A stretch of 32,552 nucleotides of DNA from positions 1 to 32,552 of the forward strand of contig DJWE01000068.1 of NCBI GenBank assembly GCA_002441465.1, in the 5' to 3' direction. Below are positions 1 to 7,206 of the stretch, one piece after another (position 1 is the stretch's first letter; the number at the start of each line of letters is the position of its first letter). Made by a program: the position numbers and the translations under genes. This DNA comes from Propionibacteriaceae bacterium UBA6238. GTDB taxonomy: Bacteria; Actinomycetota; Actinomycetes; Propionibacteriales; Propionibacteriaceae. Below the pieces are notes generated by a model, which searched no databases, had not been told where the DNA came from, and was given only the letters and a program-made list of their open reading frames with translations.

Positions 1-34
1 GCGTCTTGACACAGAGGGGTGCCAGTTGAGTGCG

Positions 35-391
35 TCACTGGCCGTAGGAGAAGCGGAGGTCAGCGAACAGCAGGTGGTTGAGTCGTCTCCGCATGTGTCC
101 GAGCTTGCTGGCGTCGGGTTCCTCGTCGGGCGTCGACAGGATGAACCGCAGCAGCGTGCCACCGTCCTTGGGGCTGAGCTCGAGGTCCACGAGGTCGTTG
201 GGCCGCGATGGCCACAGGGAGCTCCACTGGACACGGTGCGGCTCGTGACTGCTGAGGATGACGGGTGGCACCTCGTCGTCCAGGAGCACCAACCAGGGAC
301 GCGCACCGGGAAGTCCTGGGTGTGTCAGGGAGGTGAACACGACGTGCGGCGGCGCCGGCAATTGTCGGGTCCTATCTCCCAGGATCTGCAT
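35..391 (-). CDS. SRPBCC-like (START/polyketide-cyclase fold) small protein
   Basis: A 118-aa protein that reads like a compact SRPBCC domain. It has an N-terminal 'LPAPPHVVF' segment as in 'vpappevVw', a central stretch ending 'HRVQWSSLWPSRPNDLVDLELSPKDGGTLLRF' in pattern, and a C-terminal amphipathic helix. SRPBCC proteins bind hydrophobic ligands, and no catalytic function can be assigned. I see no Shine-Dalgarno sequence before the ATG at 391. The gene points away from the rest of the window and sits outside the integrase, so it is probably host chromosome flanking the element (inference). The family call rests on pattern recognition only; the reading frame itself looks sound. Confidence 0.65.
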   Translation of the reverse strand: MQILGDRTRQLPAPPHVVFTSLTHPGLPGARPWLVLLDDEVPPVILSSHEPHRVQWSSLWPSRPNDLVDLELSPKDGGTLLRFILSTPDEEPDASKLGHMRRRLNHLLFADLRFSYGQ

Positions 392-525
392 GGGGCAAGG
401 CTAGACAAGGGTCCGTGAGCGTCGCGCGAAAGCTCGCTTCTCGGCATGAGAGTGAAGCGGGGGAGTGTCCAGGGAGGCCTCCGGCCGGACCCGGGGACGA
501 TTCGAGGCCAAGCCCGCCGACCTCT

Positions 526-1569
526 TCAGAGGGGGAGTTGGGTGGCTGCGTTTTCTTCCCAGGCGTCTTCGATGCGGGTGTAGATGCCGATGGAGGCGAG
601 GTCCTTGTGGCGGGTCTGTCTGGCGATCTGCAGGGAGGTGGCGCCGCGTTTCGCGGCGTAGGTGACGAACCCTGCCCGCAGGGAGTGCGCCGAGAAGCCG
701 GTGGCGTCGAGACCGGCCCGGGTGACTGCCTGGGTGATCAGCCGGGACAGTCCGTCGGGGGTGAGGCCACGGGCGCTGACCCGGTTGCCTTTGGAGATGG
801 ACCGGAAGACCAGGCCTTCGGTGATGCCGGCGGCGGTGAGCCAGTTGCGGAGTGCGGTGACGGGGCAGTAGTCCTGGCGGGCGCCCCAGGGGAGGACCAC
901 GAGCTCAAGGTCGCCGGTCTGGTTGGTTTTGGAGTGGGTGAGCTCGATCACCAGGCCCCGTTCGTGGGGTTTGATCTGGTCGACCTCGAGGGCGGCGAGT
1001 TCGGAGGCGCGCAGCGCGGAGACGAACCCGACCAGCAGGAGTACCCGGTCCCGGATCCCGCTGAGCGAGGGTTCATCGTCGCGGGTCTTCCATTTCGTCA
1101 TCGCCGGGCAAGCATCAACGACGTCGAGGAGGAGTGGGGGCATGAGGGGGCGGGCCTGGTCCGGGGGAGCGCCGAGTTGTCGGCGGATCCCTTCCCAGAC
1201 GGCGATCACGCGCGCGGTCTGGGTGGGGTCGGGATGGTTACGGACCTTGTGGGCGAACCGGATCGTCGACAGACGCCGGCTGATCGTGCCGACCTTCGCT
1301 CCGGCGGTGGCCAGCGCCGAGATGTAGCGGGAGATCGCGATGTCGGTGGCGGGCAGTGCCGTGTGGTGGTTGTCGCGGCACCAGGTGACGAACTCGGTCC
1401 AGTCGGAGCGGTACCCGCGCAGCGTCGATGAGGCCCGCGAGGCCGTGGCAAACGCGGCCTCGGCCGCATCCAACGACAGGTCCTCCGGCAGCAACATCCC
1501 CGCCTGATGATCAACCGCGACCAGACCACCAGCCGCACTGTGCAGGCCCCCTGGCTGGCTGTCAGACAT
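526..1569 (-). CDS. Tyrosine recombinase / site-specific integrase
   Basis: A 347-aa phage-integrase-family recombinase that would catalyse integration and excision of the element. An N-terminal SAM-like DNA-binding domain (about residues 35-130, including 'STLRGYRSDWTEFVTWC') is followed by the catalytic domain (about 140-347). All catalytic residues are visible: R187 in ALRASEL, K214 in HSKTNQ, H295 and R298 in HSLRAG, H321 in TRHKD and the nucleophile Y330 in GIYTR. The ATG at 1569 overlaps the stop of the upstream 110-aa gene by 8 bases, so the two are translationally coupled. Its position next to a chromosomal-type gene suggests that the left end of the element lies near 392-525, but no att repeat could be proven from one end. 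Confidence 0.93.
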   Translation of the reverse strand: MSDSQPGGLHSAAGGLVAVDHQAGMLLPEDLSLDAAEAAFATASRASSTLRGYRSDWTEFVTWCRDNHHTALPATDIAISRYISALATAGAKVGTISRRLSTIRFAHKVRNHPDPTQTARVIAVWEGIRRQLGAPPDQARPLMPPLLLDVVDACPAMTKWKTRDDEPSLSGIRDRVLLLVGFVSALRASELAALEVDQIKPHERGLVIELTHSKTNQTGDLELVVLPWGARQDYCPVTALRNWLTAAGITEGLVFRSISKGNRVSARGLTPDGLSRLITQAVTRAGLDATGFSAHSLRAGFVTYAAKRGATSLQIARQTRHKDLASIGIYTRIEDAWEENAATQLPL

Positions 1570-1894
1570 GGGACTCGTCAGGTAGCTCGAGTTGGTCGGC
1601 GAGCCAGGTGCGGGCGGCGGCCTCGGCAGCCGGTTTGGCGGCTGTCAGGGTGGACTGGACGCCGCGGGCGATGCGGGTCACCTGGTCGGTGCTGCCGGTG
1701 CTGTAGATGGTGAGCGTCCAGGTCCAGCGGCCGGCGGTGCCGCGCTGGGCCATCAGCTGCAGATCGTGGCGCTCCGAGATCGGCAGGTTCACACCCCACG
1801 CCGACTTCACGCCGGAGCGGGCGTGGCTCCACTCGTACGGGGGCAGCGGCACGTCGTCGAGGGTGACGAGGTGCTGTCGGCGTCGGGTGGCCAT
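1562..1894 (-). CDS. Integrase-coupled 110-aa protein of unknown function
   Basis: A small basic protein whose 3' end overlaps the recombinase start by 8 bases, so both are probably made from one transcript. Visible features are a short basic N-terminus (MATRRRQ), a Trp/Thr-rich central strand region ('GRWTWTLTIYSTG') and an Ala-rich C-terminal helix ending in 'ARTWLADQLELP'. I do not recognise the family. Two decayed relatives occur at about 4535-4785 and 5540-5690, so this is a recurrent element gene. The start at 1894 has no clear ribosome-binding site and may be leaderless, because the 16-bp inverted repeat lies only 16 bases upstream. A role as a recombination directionality or accessory factor is possible but unproven. 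Confidence 0.75.
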   Translation of the reverse strand: MATRRRQHLVTLDDVPLPPYEWSHARSGVKSAWGVNLPISERHDLQLMAQRGTAGRWTWTLTIYSTGSTDQVTRIARGVQSTLTAAKPAAEAAARTWLADQLELPDESHV

Positions 1895-1909
1895 GCCTGG
1901 ATCTTACCG

Positions 1910-1949
1910 GTTATTACATCGGATTCTCTGGATAATCCGACGTAATAAC
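1910..1949. repeat. 16-bp inverted repeat upstream of the integrase operon
   Basis: The left arm GTTATTACATCGGATT (1910-1925) and right arm AATCCGACGTAATAAC (1934-1949) are complementary except for one position, separated by 8 bases. The repeat is AT-rich in a GC-rich window and ends 16 bases before the ATG of the integrase-coupled gene. This placement fits an operator or promoter element for the integrase operon, or a recombinase/accessory-protein binding site. It lacks a T-run, so it is not a typical terminator. Confidence 0.7.
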
Positions 1950-2297
1950 GCCACTGCCGGGGTCCACGCCCCAGAAGCGCCCGTCCGCCCTCCACACCGT
2001 GATCATCGACCGGCCGCAGTTCACCATCAAAGCGGCTTTTCACAGATCGCGGTGGATTGTTGGGCCTCGTTTGATCGGCTTCGACAGCGGCGGCGGGGGA
2101 TCTGAAGCCATCAGCGACGTGACCTGCCAGAGGTGCCTCGCAGCCCTGTGACCTTTGGCCGATGGAACCAGCGTGGGGAGGACCCAGATTTCAGCCGGCA
2201 GCCCACCTACGCCTGGAAAATGACATAACGAAGATTATCGGTCAATTCTGCCCGGGCTCATCGGGGAGATCGACAATGCGTCCGTCCACAACCTGCC
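1950..2297. other. Intergenic stretch without a supported gene
   Basis: About 350 bases between the inverted repeat and the end of the 98-aa minus-strand gene. Short open frames exist on both strands, but none has a convincing start, ribosome-binding site or family resemblance. The tract around 2220-2250 is noticeably AT-richer than its surroundings. I see no repeat or RNA gene here. Confidence 0.5.
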
Positions 2298-2594
2298 TCA
2301 GGGAATCTCCATCTCGAACAAGTAGTGCACGCGACGAAGAACCTGGCCAGGGAACCTGTTGATGTGATCATCGAGCACCGAGTTCGAGAATAGCAACCTA
2401 GTTTGGATGTCGGTTTCGCAGTATCGCCACCCCCGCCGACCCAAGATGTTGAATAGGGTGGGGATGTCAGAATCATGGCCATCCTCCACTCCCTCAGTAG
2501 TCAGGAATGCCCAGCGGTAGCGGTCGACACGCTCATCGCCGCGCGCCCCATGGGCGAATACCGCGAGCACGCCATAGTGCCATCTCGATGTCAT
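2298..2594 (-). CDS. Hypothetical protein, possibly DUF4177-like
   Basis: A 98-aa frame with a plausible small-protein composition. The middle section 'IPTLFNILGRRGWRYCETDIQ' resembles the 'LN.LG..GWR.v' core of DUF4177-type proteins, in which a short beta strand is followed by the helix and a GW turn. A Ser/Asn-rich segment and a C-terminal strand ('RRVHYLFEMEIP') follow. No strong Shine-Dalgarno sequence precedes the ATG. It lies in a region of decayed genes, so it could itself be a remnant. Function is unknown. Confidence 0.5.
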   Translation of the reverse strand: MTSRWHYGVLAVFAHGARGDERVDRYRWAFLTTEGVEDGHDSDIPTLFNILGRRGWRYCETDIQTRLLFSNSVLDDHINRFPGQVLRRVHYLFEMEIP

Positions 2595-2761
2595 GGACGG
2601 AAGTATAGTCGCCGCTTACGGAGGGCCGTGCCTCACATTCCCCGGAACGTGCAAGCTGGCCAGGAGGTTGAGGCCACCGGCTGGAACCGAGAGCAGGCCC
2701 GCCAACAGCTGGTCGCCCCACTGAAACCACGGTCGCGCAGTTGCGGCATTGTCAGGACGAC

Positions 2762-3180
2762 CTTCCACCTGTTGATGGCATTCACCGACCACGGCCCCGA
2801 GTGCCACCGGCGAAGCCTTGGTGGTCCACCTGCGGCCCGGGAACGCCGGGTCGAACACCGCCGCCGATCACATCACCGTCACCAAGGCCGCGCTAGCCCA
2901 GCTCCCCGGGAAGAATCCCCGGCCCGAACGCAAGGTCCCTGGTCCGCGCGGACGGCGCCGGCGGAACGAAGGCCTTCACCCGGTGGTTCACCGGCCAGCG
3001 GGTGTCGTGTTCGGTGGGGTTCACTCCCACTCGACACCAGCACCTCTACCAGCAAGTCCCGACTCTGAGTCCCGGCCCTCAACGCCGATGGAGACGCTCG
3101 TGGGGGCCGATCTGGCCGAGCTCACCGGCCTGGAACCCCGCCACGCGGGGTTTCGTCACACCCACGTGCAAGAATCAGAA
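2762..3180 (+). pseudogene. IS1380-family transposase remnant
   Basis: Reading across all three plus-strand frames recovers pieces of an IS1380-family DDE transposase in the right order: 'LLMAFTDHGP' (about 2767), 'VVHLRPGNAGSNTAADHI' (about 2820), 'TVTKAALAQLPGKNPRPERK', 'RVSCSVGFTPT' (about 3000) and 'ADLAELTGLE' (about 3108). The pieces sit in different frames, so there are several frameshifts. The N-terminal half and the C-terminus are missing, as are recognisable terminal inverted repeats. A full transposase is around 450 aa, so this is an inactive fossil of an insertion. Confidence 0.7.
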
Positions 3181-3277
3181 CGACCTCGACGCCACCGGCG
3201 CCGACAAGCCCCCTACAGGCCATGAACTCGAGGCTAGACTCATCCGCAGACCGACGCGCAGTAAAGGAGAACCTGTC

Positions 3278-3442
3278 TTGCCACTCATCGTCGCCGACAT
3301 GAAGACCTCAGTAGCCACACTCGAGGAGCAACCTGTCAAAGTGCCACCCACGAAGACAAATCCTTTCAACATATTCTGCCAGTGTGGCTGCGCGCGGTGT
3401 GCAAAGTATGACCACTGTTACAGCCGAAAATGCCTGCAGTAA
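3278..3442 (+). CDS. 54-aa Cys-rich small protein (TTG start)
   Basis: A very strong ribosome-binding site (AAAGGAG, 3263-3269) lies 8 bases before a TTG at 3278, giving a 54-aa product ending at the TAA at 3440-3442. The first 30 residues are Cys-free and mixed polar/Pro. The last 21 contain six cysteines (C34, C36, C38, C41, C47, C52) spaced C-x-C-x-C-x2-C-x5-C-x4-C. This pattern would suit a small metal-binding module, or a leader/core arrangement of a modified or disulfide-bonded peptide. No modifying enzyme is adjacent. An in-frame ATG at 3299 is an alternative start without the good ribosome-binding site. Function is unknown. Confidence 0.6.
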   Translation: MPLIVADMKTSVATLEEQPVKVPPTKTNPFNIFCQCGCARCAKYDHCYSRKCLQ

Positions 3443-3614
3443 CCTCTGCGCCGATGCTTGATCGCCCCCAACTCTGACCCACGCGCGCAGCGAGTAACAT
3501 AGCTCCATAAGTGACGCAGATGATCGAACTCGGTGTTCGTACAACACAACGCCCTAAAGATGGGCCCCAACATGGTGAATCGCTCAACGCAAGTGAATGG
3601 GGCAGAATGCTTGA

Positions 3615-4291
3615 TCAGTCCCGGGTCCGATAAGAGTCCGGGCGAATCTCGTTCTGAACGGCCGGCGCATCTCCCTTGAGAAGCGAACGCAACAAAAGGC
3701 TAATCCCAACCCCCTTCTCATGCCGAAGCAGTCGATCACCCCGATCACGGTTTCCCTGGGAGCGGTTCGATCCATTTCCACGTTCCCGATAGAGCTTTCC
3801 ATAGTCTAGGTCCACGATGTCGGATTCGGTGGGCGCCCACACTCGATGGGTCGTCTCGTCGCGAGTTAAACCCGTGAAGTGTGGACCAATGTGAATCTCT
3901 TGCTCAGTGACTATGCGCACCTTCCTGAGCGTACCGTCGGCCAGTGCGCCAACGTATCGTGCCCGATCGTTTCACGTTCGATGCGTTTCGCCTCGTTCAC
4001 ATCTACTGTGCTCAACCGCCAATCGCGCTGATCCAGAGGCCAATGAGGTCCCAGTGCTTCGCAACGAACCTCCACCTGCTCATAAACGGCCTCTCGGGCG
4101 CCGAATCCAAAGAATCCAGGTCGAGCAGCCGCCGTTTGTCGCATCACCGACTCCGAGTAGCTCAGCGGAGAGTGGAGCGGCACTCTGGTCTCCTTAGCCA
4201 CCCGGGCGGCATAATTGTTGAGTCTTTCCCAGTCGATATAGGATGCTTCGTAGGTGGCTCGATCAATCGAGCGTCCATTAGTAGGGGACAT
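3615..4291 (-). pseudogene. Frameshifted gene of unknown function
   Basis: The first part is read from an ATG at 4291 (start MSPTNGRSIDRATYEASYIDWERLN in pattern) and looks like genuine coding sequence until about 3950. There it runs into a stop at 3911. The sense then continues in another frame, with 'YVGALADGTLRKVRIVTEQ' upstream of any start codon and then 'IHIGPHFTGLTRDETTHRVWAP' and 'DIVDLDYGKLYRERGN'. Coding-like text before the second frame's GTG (3920) argues that this was one gene of about 190-200 aa broken by a frameshift near 3950, not two overlapping genes. The tail after about 3780 looks degenerate. I do not recognise the family. A sequencing error or programmed frameshift cannot be excluded. 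Confidence 0.55.
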
Positions 4292-4534
4292 ACCTTCAAG
4301 ATACAGGCTCTTCGTGAGTTCGGCAGCGCACCATCAGCGTGGCGGCTCGATGCCGATGAAAGATCGAGTCCCGTCAAGATGTGACGTCGACGTTTGAGAA
4401 CTGATCACACTCGACGAGACCCCTGATCAGTTTCCTTATCCCGCAGGAGACTGAGTCGCTGGATCGTGCAGGCCGACCAGCCGGGTCGCGCTGTCGGGGG
4501 TTGTCACAGGCGTGCCGGATCCGGGTCTGCGCGA

Positions 4535-4785
4535 CACCCAGGCGACCGCGCTGCAGCAGGGTTCCGAGGTCCTTCACCGCCCGCTTCACGGGGGATGCTG
4601 TCGGTGTGGTAGATGGAGAACTGTCCAGGTCCAACAGCACTGCGGTGCTGGGCCTCAAGTTGCAGATTGTGGCGCACAGAGATCGGCAGGTCCACACTCC
4701 CGGGCGGACTTCGGGCCCATGGCGGTCGAGGCGCCAGACGTGGTTGGTGTACGCAATGTATGAGCGCAGCGGAACCGGGTCTGAT
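4535..4785 (-). pseudogene. Decayed relative of the integrase-coupled 110-aa protein
   Basis: Parts of the 110-aa protein at 1562-1894 can be followed here in the same order but in alternating frames: 'VPLRSYIAYTNHVW' (compare VPLPPYEWSH), then after a frameshift 'VDLPISVRHNLQLEAQHR' (compare VNLPISERHDLQLMAQR), 'GQFSIYHTDS' (compare WTLTIYSTGS), and after a second frameshift 'VKDLGTLLQRGRL'. No intact start-to-stop frame spans these pieces. This is a dead duplicate, probably left by an earlier integration event or recombination. Confidence 0.65.
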
Positions 4786-4871
4786 TGAGGCCTTGGCCAG
4801 CGATGCGATGACCTGGCGACATTTGCCTGAAGCACGCCACGAACCGGGGAAGCACGCGATAGATTGAGAGA

Positions 4872-4991
4872 ATGACGAAGTCACAGAAACTCACGTGCAC
4901 CAAATGCGGCACCACACACACTGGAAGTTGGAGTGCAACTCTTTGTCCCGACTGCGCCAAGAAGGCTGGGCAAACGGAGCCTGACAACTGA
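4872..4991 (+). CDS. 39-aa zinc-ribbon protein
   Basis: A very short intact frame from the ATG at 4872 to the TGA at 4989-4991. It has two CxxC knuckles, C9/C12 (TCTKCG) and C25/C28 (LCPDCA), separated by 12 residues, which is a classic minimal zinc ribbon. Lys-rich flanks suggest nucleic-acid contact. A weak GAGAG sequence precedes the ATG. Such mini-ribbons are common on actinobacterial phages and elements, with unknown role. The regular Cys spacing and clean frame inside an otherwise decayed area favour a real gene. Confidence 0.55.
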   Translation: MTKSQKLTCTKCGTTHTGSWSATLCPDCAKKAGQTEPDN

Positions 4992-5256
4992 GTTTGTCCG
5001 AGCCTGGCATCAGCGACCGCCTCTATTCATGATCAATGCGGGCCACGCGCCACAGGGGCACGTGGCCCTCACCAAGATCCGGCCCCGCCCAAGAGCGCAC
5101 CCACGACGCTTTGCGGATCGCCACCGGCTGTCAGGACCGGCACTGGCATCAGGGAATTCCACGGTTTCCTGATGTGGCACGGGATCATCGAAGGCCAAGC
5201 TCCGACGGGCGGCCTCCGCTGTGGTTGGTACAAGAAGTGTGCATAGGAAAGGCATC

Positions 5257-5460
5257 ATGGCCAGAATCCATCTCAAAGTAGCCACGGGCGATGAGTTCAC
5301 CATCAGCAACGCGTTCTATGGCGCGGATGGACCGCTCACCGATCGGAGGTCCGCCGAGATCCAGATGAGCTTTATCCTGACAAAACTCGCGGCGATTGGG
5401 ACAGATCAGGGCATGACTGTCAACGTTTCGCAGATCGTCTATGAGTGGGTCGAGGCGTGA
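5257..5460 (+). CDS. 67-aa hypothetical protein
   Basis: The start is fixed by AGGAAAGG (5245-5252), 4 bases before the ATG at 5257; the longer frame from 5221 lacks a ribosome-binding site. The protein begins 'MARIHLKVATGDEFTISNAFYG' in pattern and ends with 'NVSQIVYEWVEA'. It is small, acidic and predicted mixed alpha/beta with no motif I recognise. It stands alone between pseudogenes. Confidence 0.6.
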   Translation: MARIHLKVATGDEFTISNAFYGADGPLTDRRSAEIQMSFILTKLAAIGTDQGMTVNVSQIVYEWVEA

Positions 5461-5539
5461 TTGCGACGACGCGCCAGCAAGCCCCTAGCAACACAGATCT
5501 ACCTGACTACGCCATCTGCTGATCGGCGAGGCCCTTTCA

Positions 5540-5690
5540 GCCGCCGTTGAGGGCTGGCCGGTGACTGTCCAAGTCCAGCGACCACCGGTACCACGTTGGG
5601 TTATCAGCCACAGGTCGTGGCACTCGAATAGACGGGTGGTTCAAACCCACGCGCACCTTCGAGCCGGGAAGAGTGAGGGTGTCCACATTG
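5540..5690 (-). pseudogene. Second decayed relative of the integrase-coupled 110-aa protein
   Basis: Reverse-strand translation in two frames gives 'VDTLTLPG...RVGLNHPS' followed, after a frameshift, by 'ECHDLWLITQRGTGGRWTWTVTG'. The second part closely matches 'ERHDLQLMAQRGTAGRWTWTLTI' of the intact protein at 1562-1894. The N-terminus and the C-terminal helix are missing. The fragment sits in a gene-free stretch (5461-5838) in which I see no other feature. Confidence 0.7.
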
Positions 5691-5838
5691 GGGATATTCC
5701 AACGCAAGTGGAGCCGACAATACTTGCCACAAACGTGGCACAGTCGCTGCACAAGGTGTCGGGCCGATGTGCGATTCGAAATTCTTCCAGTACAAGCGCT
5801 GCGTCCGCCTCTACCTAGCCAGCCAACTACCTAGCGCG

Positions 5839-6066
5839 TCATGCCCATCCCATCTGGATGCAGAAGTCACAAGGGCTGCCACTTGCCTTAAATCCTTCAC
5901 ATGTAGGGCACCGCTCAATGGCGTGACAGGCGTACCCGCTCCCCCCACATGCCGAGCATGGCTGGCCGAAGACCAGGGGACTATTCCCGTTCCCTCCGCA
6001 GCGAGTGCACCGGTTCTCTGAGCCGCAGAAGCGGCAGCCATCGCTGTTCATGCGCGTGTCACTCAC
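5839..6066 (-). CDS. 75-aa Cys-rich protein with DnaJ-type CxxC(G/E)xG repeats
   Basis: The GTG start at 6066 overlaps the upstream gene's stop by 8 bases. The product has eleven cysteines, mostly in CxxC pairs: C11/C14, C20/C23 (CTRCGGNG), C37/C40 (CSACGGSG), C53/C56 (CPTCEG) and C66/C69 (CDFC). The 'CxxCGGxG' units copy the zinc-binding repeats of the DnaJ central domain, so a zinc-stabilised fold for protein or nucleic-acid binding is likely. There is no J domain, so it is not a DnaJ. It is the last gene of the three-gene minus-strand operon 6750-5839. Confidence 0.65.
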   Translation of the reverse strand: MSDTRMNSDGCRFCGSENRCTRCGGNGNSPLVFGQPCSACGGSGYACHAIERCPTCEGFKASGSPCDFCIQMGWA

Positions 6067-6223
6067 GCACGAACTGGCGGGTTATTGCGGCAGTTCGCAG
6101 CGCCGCCTGCATGTCGTCCGGGCGCTGTTCTTCCTGCAACCAATGATGAGAGTCGTCCGAATTGTCGGTGTATCGCACCACCCCCTCGGCGGTCGAGCTG
6201 GGCGGCTGAACGTCGATAGGCAT
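6059..6223 (-). CDS. 54-aa hypothetical protein
   Basis: A short intact frame with a good ribosome-binding site (GGAAAGGGAT on the minus strand, about 6 bases before the ATG at 6223). The protein begins 'MPIDVQPPSSTAEGVVRYTD' and ends 'RTAAITRQFVRE'. It is hydrophilic with a C-terminal amphipathic helix. Its stop overlaps the start of the Cys-rich gene by 8 bases (GTGAGTGA), and it follows the 168-aa gene by 20 bases, so the three are one operon. No family is recognised. Confidence 0.6.
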   Translation of the reverse strand: MPIDVQPPSSTAEGVVRYTDNSDDSHHWLQEEQRPDDMQAALRTAAITRQFVRE

Positions 6224-6243
6224 GGCGATCCCTTTCCGGTTCG

Positions 6244-6750
6244 TCAGAGTTTGTTGTCGGCCATATAGCGTGCCACTGAAGGGGACATGCCTCGCAGGGC
6301 GTCCATGGCGTCCATGTTCGATCGTCGCTCCAAGTAGCCGCGCATCAAGGTGGCCATTGTAGTTTGGTGGCCTTCATGCTGTCGCGTGATCCGTATGGCT
6401 ATGGCGAAGTTCTCTGCTTCGGGACTTGTGTGCGGGCTGCTTCGCCAGAATATGAAGAAGTTTGTCAGGCCTTGATCCACATTTGGGCCGTATGGCATGG
6501 ACGCGTTTATCGCGTGGACCATGGCCGCAGCGGGCTCCTGTCCGGCCCGCACTGCGCGAAGAAACTCGTTAGCTGTCCACGCCTTAAGGTCCGCTCGTCC
6601 GTCGCTGATGCCCTGAAGGAAGCTGGCGAGGGCACCGAGGAACGGGAGTTGCGGGACCGTGGCGCCTGCCTCGATGTATGCGAGGGCGTCCCCGTTGGTG
6701 ACGGCGTCAACCTCTTGAGCTAGATCCGCTGTGTTGGCTGCGTCAAACAT
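6244..6750 (-). CDS. 168-aa hypothetical protein, first gene of a three-gene operon
   Basis: The open frame extends to 6864, but the ATG at 6750 ('MFDAANTADLAQEVDAV') is the best start because AGGGG precedes it at ribosome-binding distance and the codons upstream look non-coding. The protein is mostly helical. A hydrophobic segment 'PQLPFLGALASFLQGI' (about residues 38-53) is too short and mixed to be a sure membrane span. The C-terminus has 'TTMATLMRGYLERRSNMDAMDALRGM' in pattern. No domain is recognised. The gene is divergent from the cargo island, sharing the 456-base region 6751-7206. Confidence 0.6.
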   Translation of the reverse strand: MFDAANTADLAQEVDAVTNGDALAYIEAGATVPQLPFLGALASFLQGISDGRADLKAWTANEFLRAVRAGQEPAAAMVHAINASMPYGPNVDQGLTNFFIFWRSSPHTSPEAENFAIAIRITRQHEGHQTTMATLMRGYLERRSNMDAMDALRGMSPSVARYMADNKL

Positions 6751-7206
6751 GTCCGCACCACCCCTATCGTCACTTGGCTGGGATCTTATGACACGGACGC
6801 GGCAGTGTGAGAGTGTCTCGCTGCCTTTGCGCGATGTGTCGCGGGCGCCCAGGCACGGGTCCATGATCCTCTGCAGGATCCGAGGAGTCAGGGATCGACG
6901 CCTCCTTCATCCTGCAGGACTGCCTATAGCAGGTCTTGTGAGGCGCGTCACGAGTGGACGAGCGCGCTGCGCGGCAGTTGGGCTCCGCCGGGTCCTGCTC
7001 ACCGACTACGTGTGAGCGGGGGCTGGTCGCCTGAGCTGAGACGTCCGAGACGCTGGTAGAGGACGACGGCGCGACACTGACCGCGAGAGTCTTTGCGGTA
7101 TCAACGACACTGCGGGTCCACGGCGCCTGCGGATCTCTCAATCCCGTGCATAAGTGGCGACTGAGCCGCGTGTGTTCCTTTGTCGGCCAAACGAAGGAGT
7201 TGTCCC
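6751..7206. other. Divergent intergenic region between minus-strand operon and cargo island
   Basis: This gene-free stretch carries the first copy of the bipartite cargo promoter motif at its right end (7146-7175). A small inverted repeat, GATCCT-CTGC-AGGATC, lies near 6864-6880. On the minus strand, CATAAGAT near 6785 could serve as a -10 for the 168-aa gene. Open frames here have no credible starts. I see no RNA gene. Confidence 0.5.
7146..7175 (+). promoter_or_regulatory. Bipartite promoter-like motif, copy 1
   Basis: GTGCATAA (7146-7153), a 14-base spacer, then GCGTGTGT (7168-7175), with the second box 39 bases before the NYN gene's ATG. It is one of four copies, each ahead of a plus-strand gene. 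The geometry is that of an ECF-type -35/-10 promoter, and the probable cognate sigma factor is encoded at 12518-13597 (inference). Confidence 0.7.

Noticed and set aside
415..1431. Long plus-strand frame opposite the integrase
   Set aside because: Antisense shadow of the tyrosine recombinase; Gly/Asp/Val-rich text without domains, while the opposite strand has all catalytic residues.
5239..5246. GTGCATAG before the 67-aa gene as a fifth promoter motif
   Set aside because: Seven of eight bases match, but there is no second box 14-15 bases later and it is too close to the start codon.
5110..5246. Possible coding remnant on the plus strand ('WHGIIEGQ' then 'GLRCGWYKK')
   Set aside because: Two frames each look partly coding with a shift near 5150, but there is no start, family match or intact length; too weak to list as a gene.
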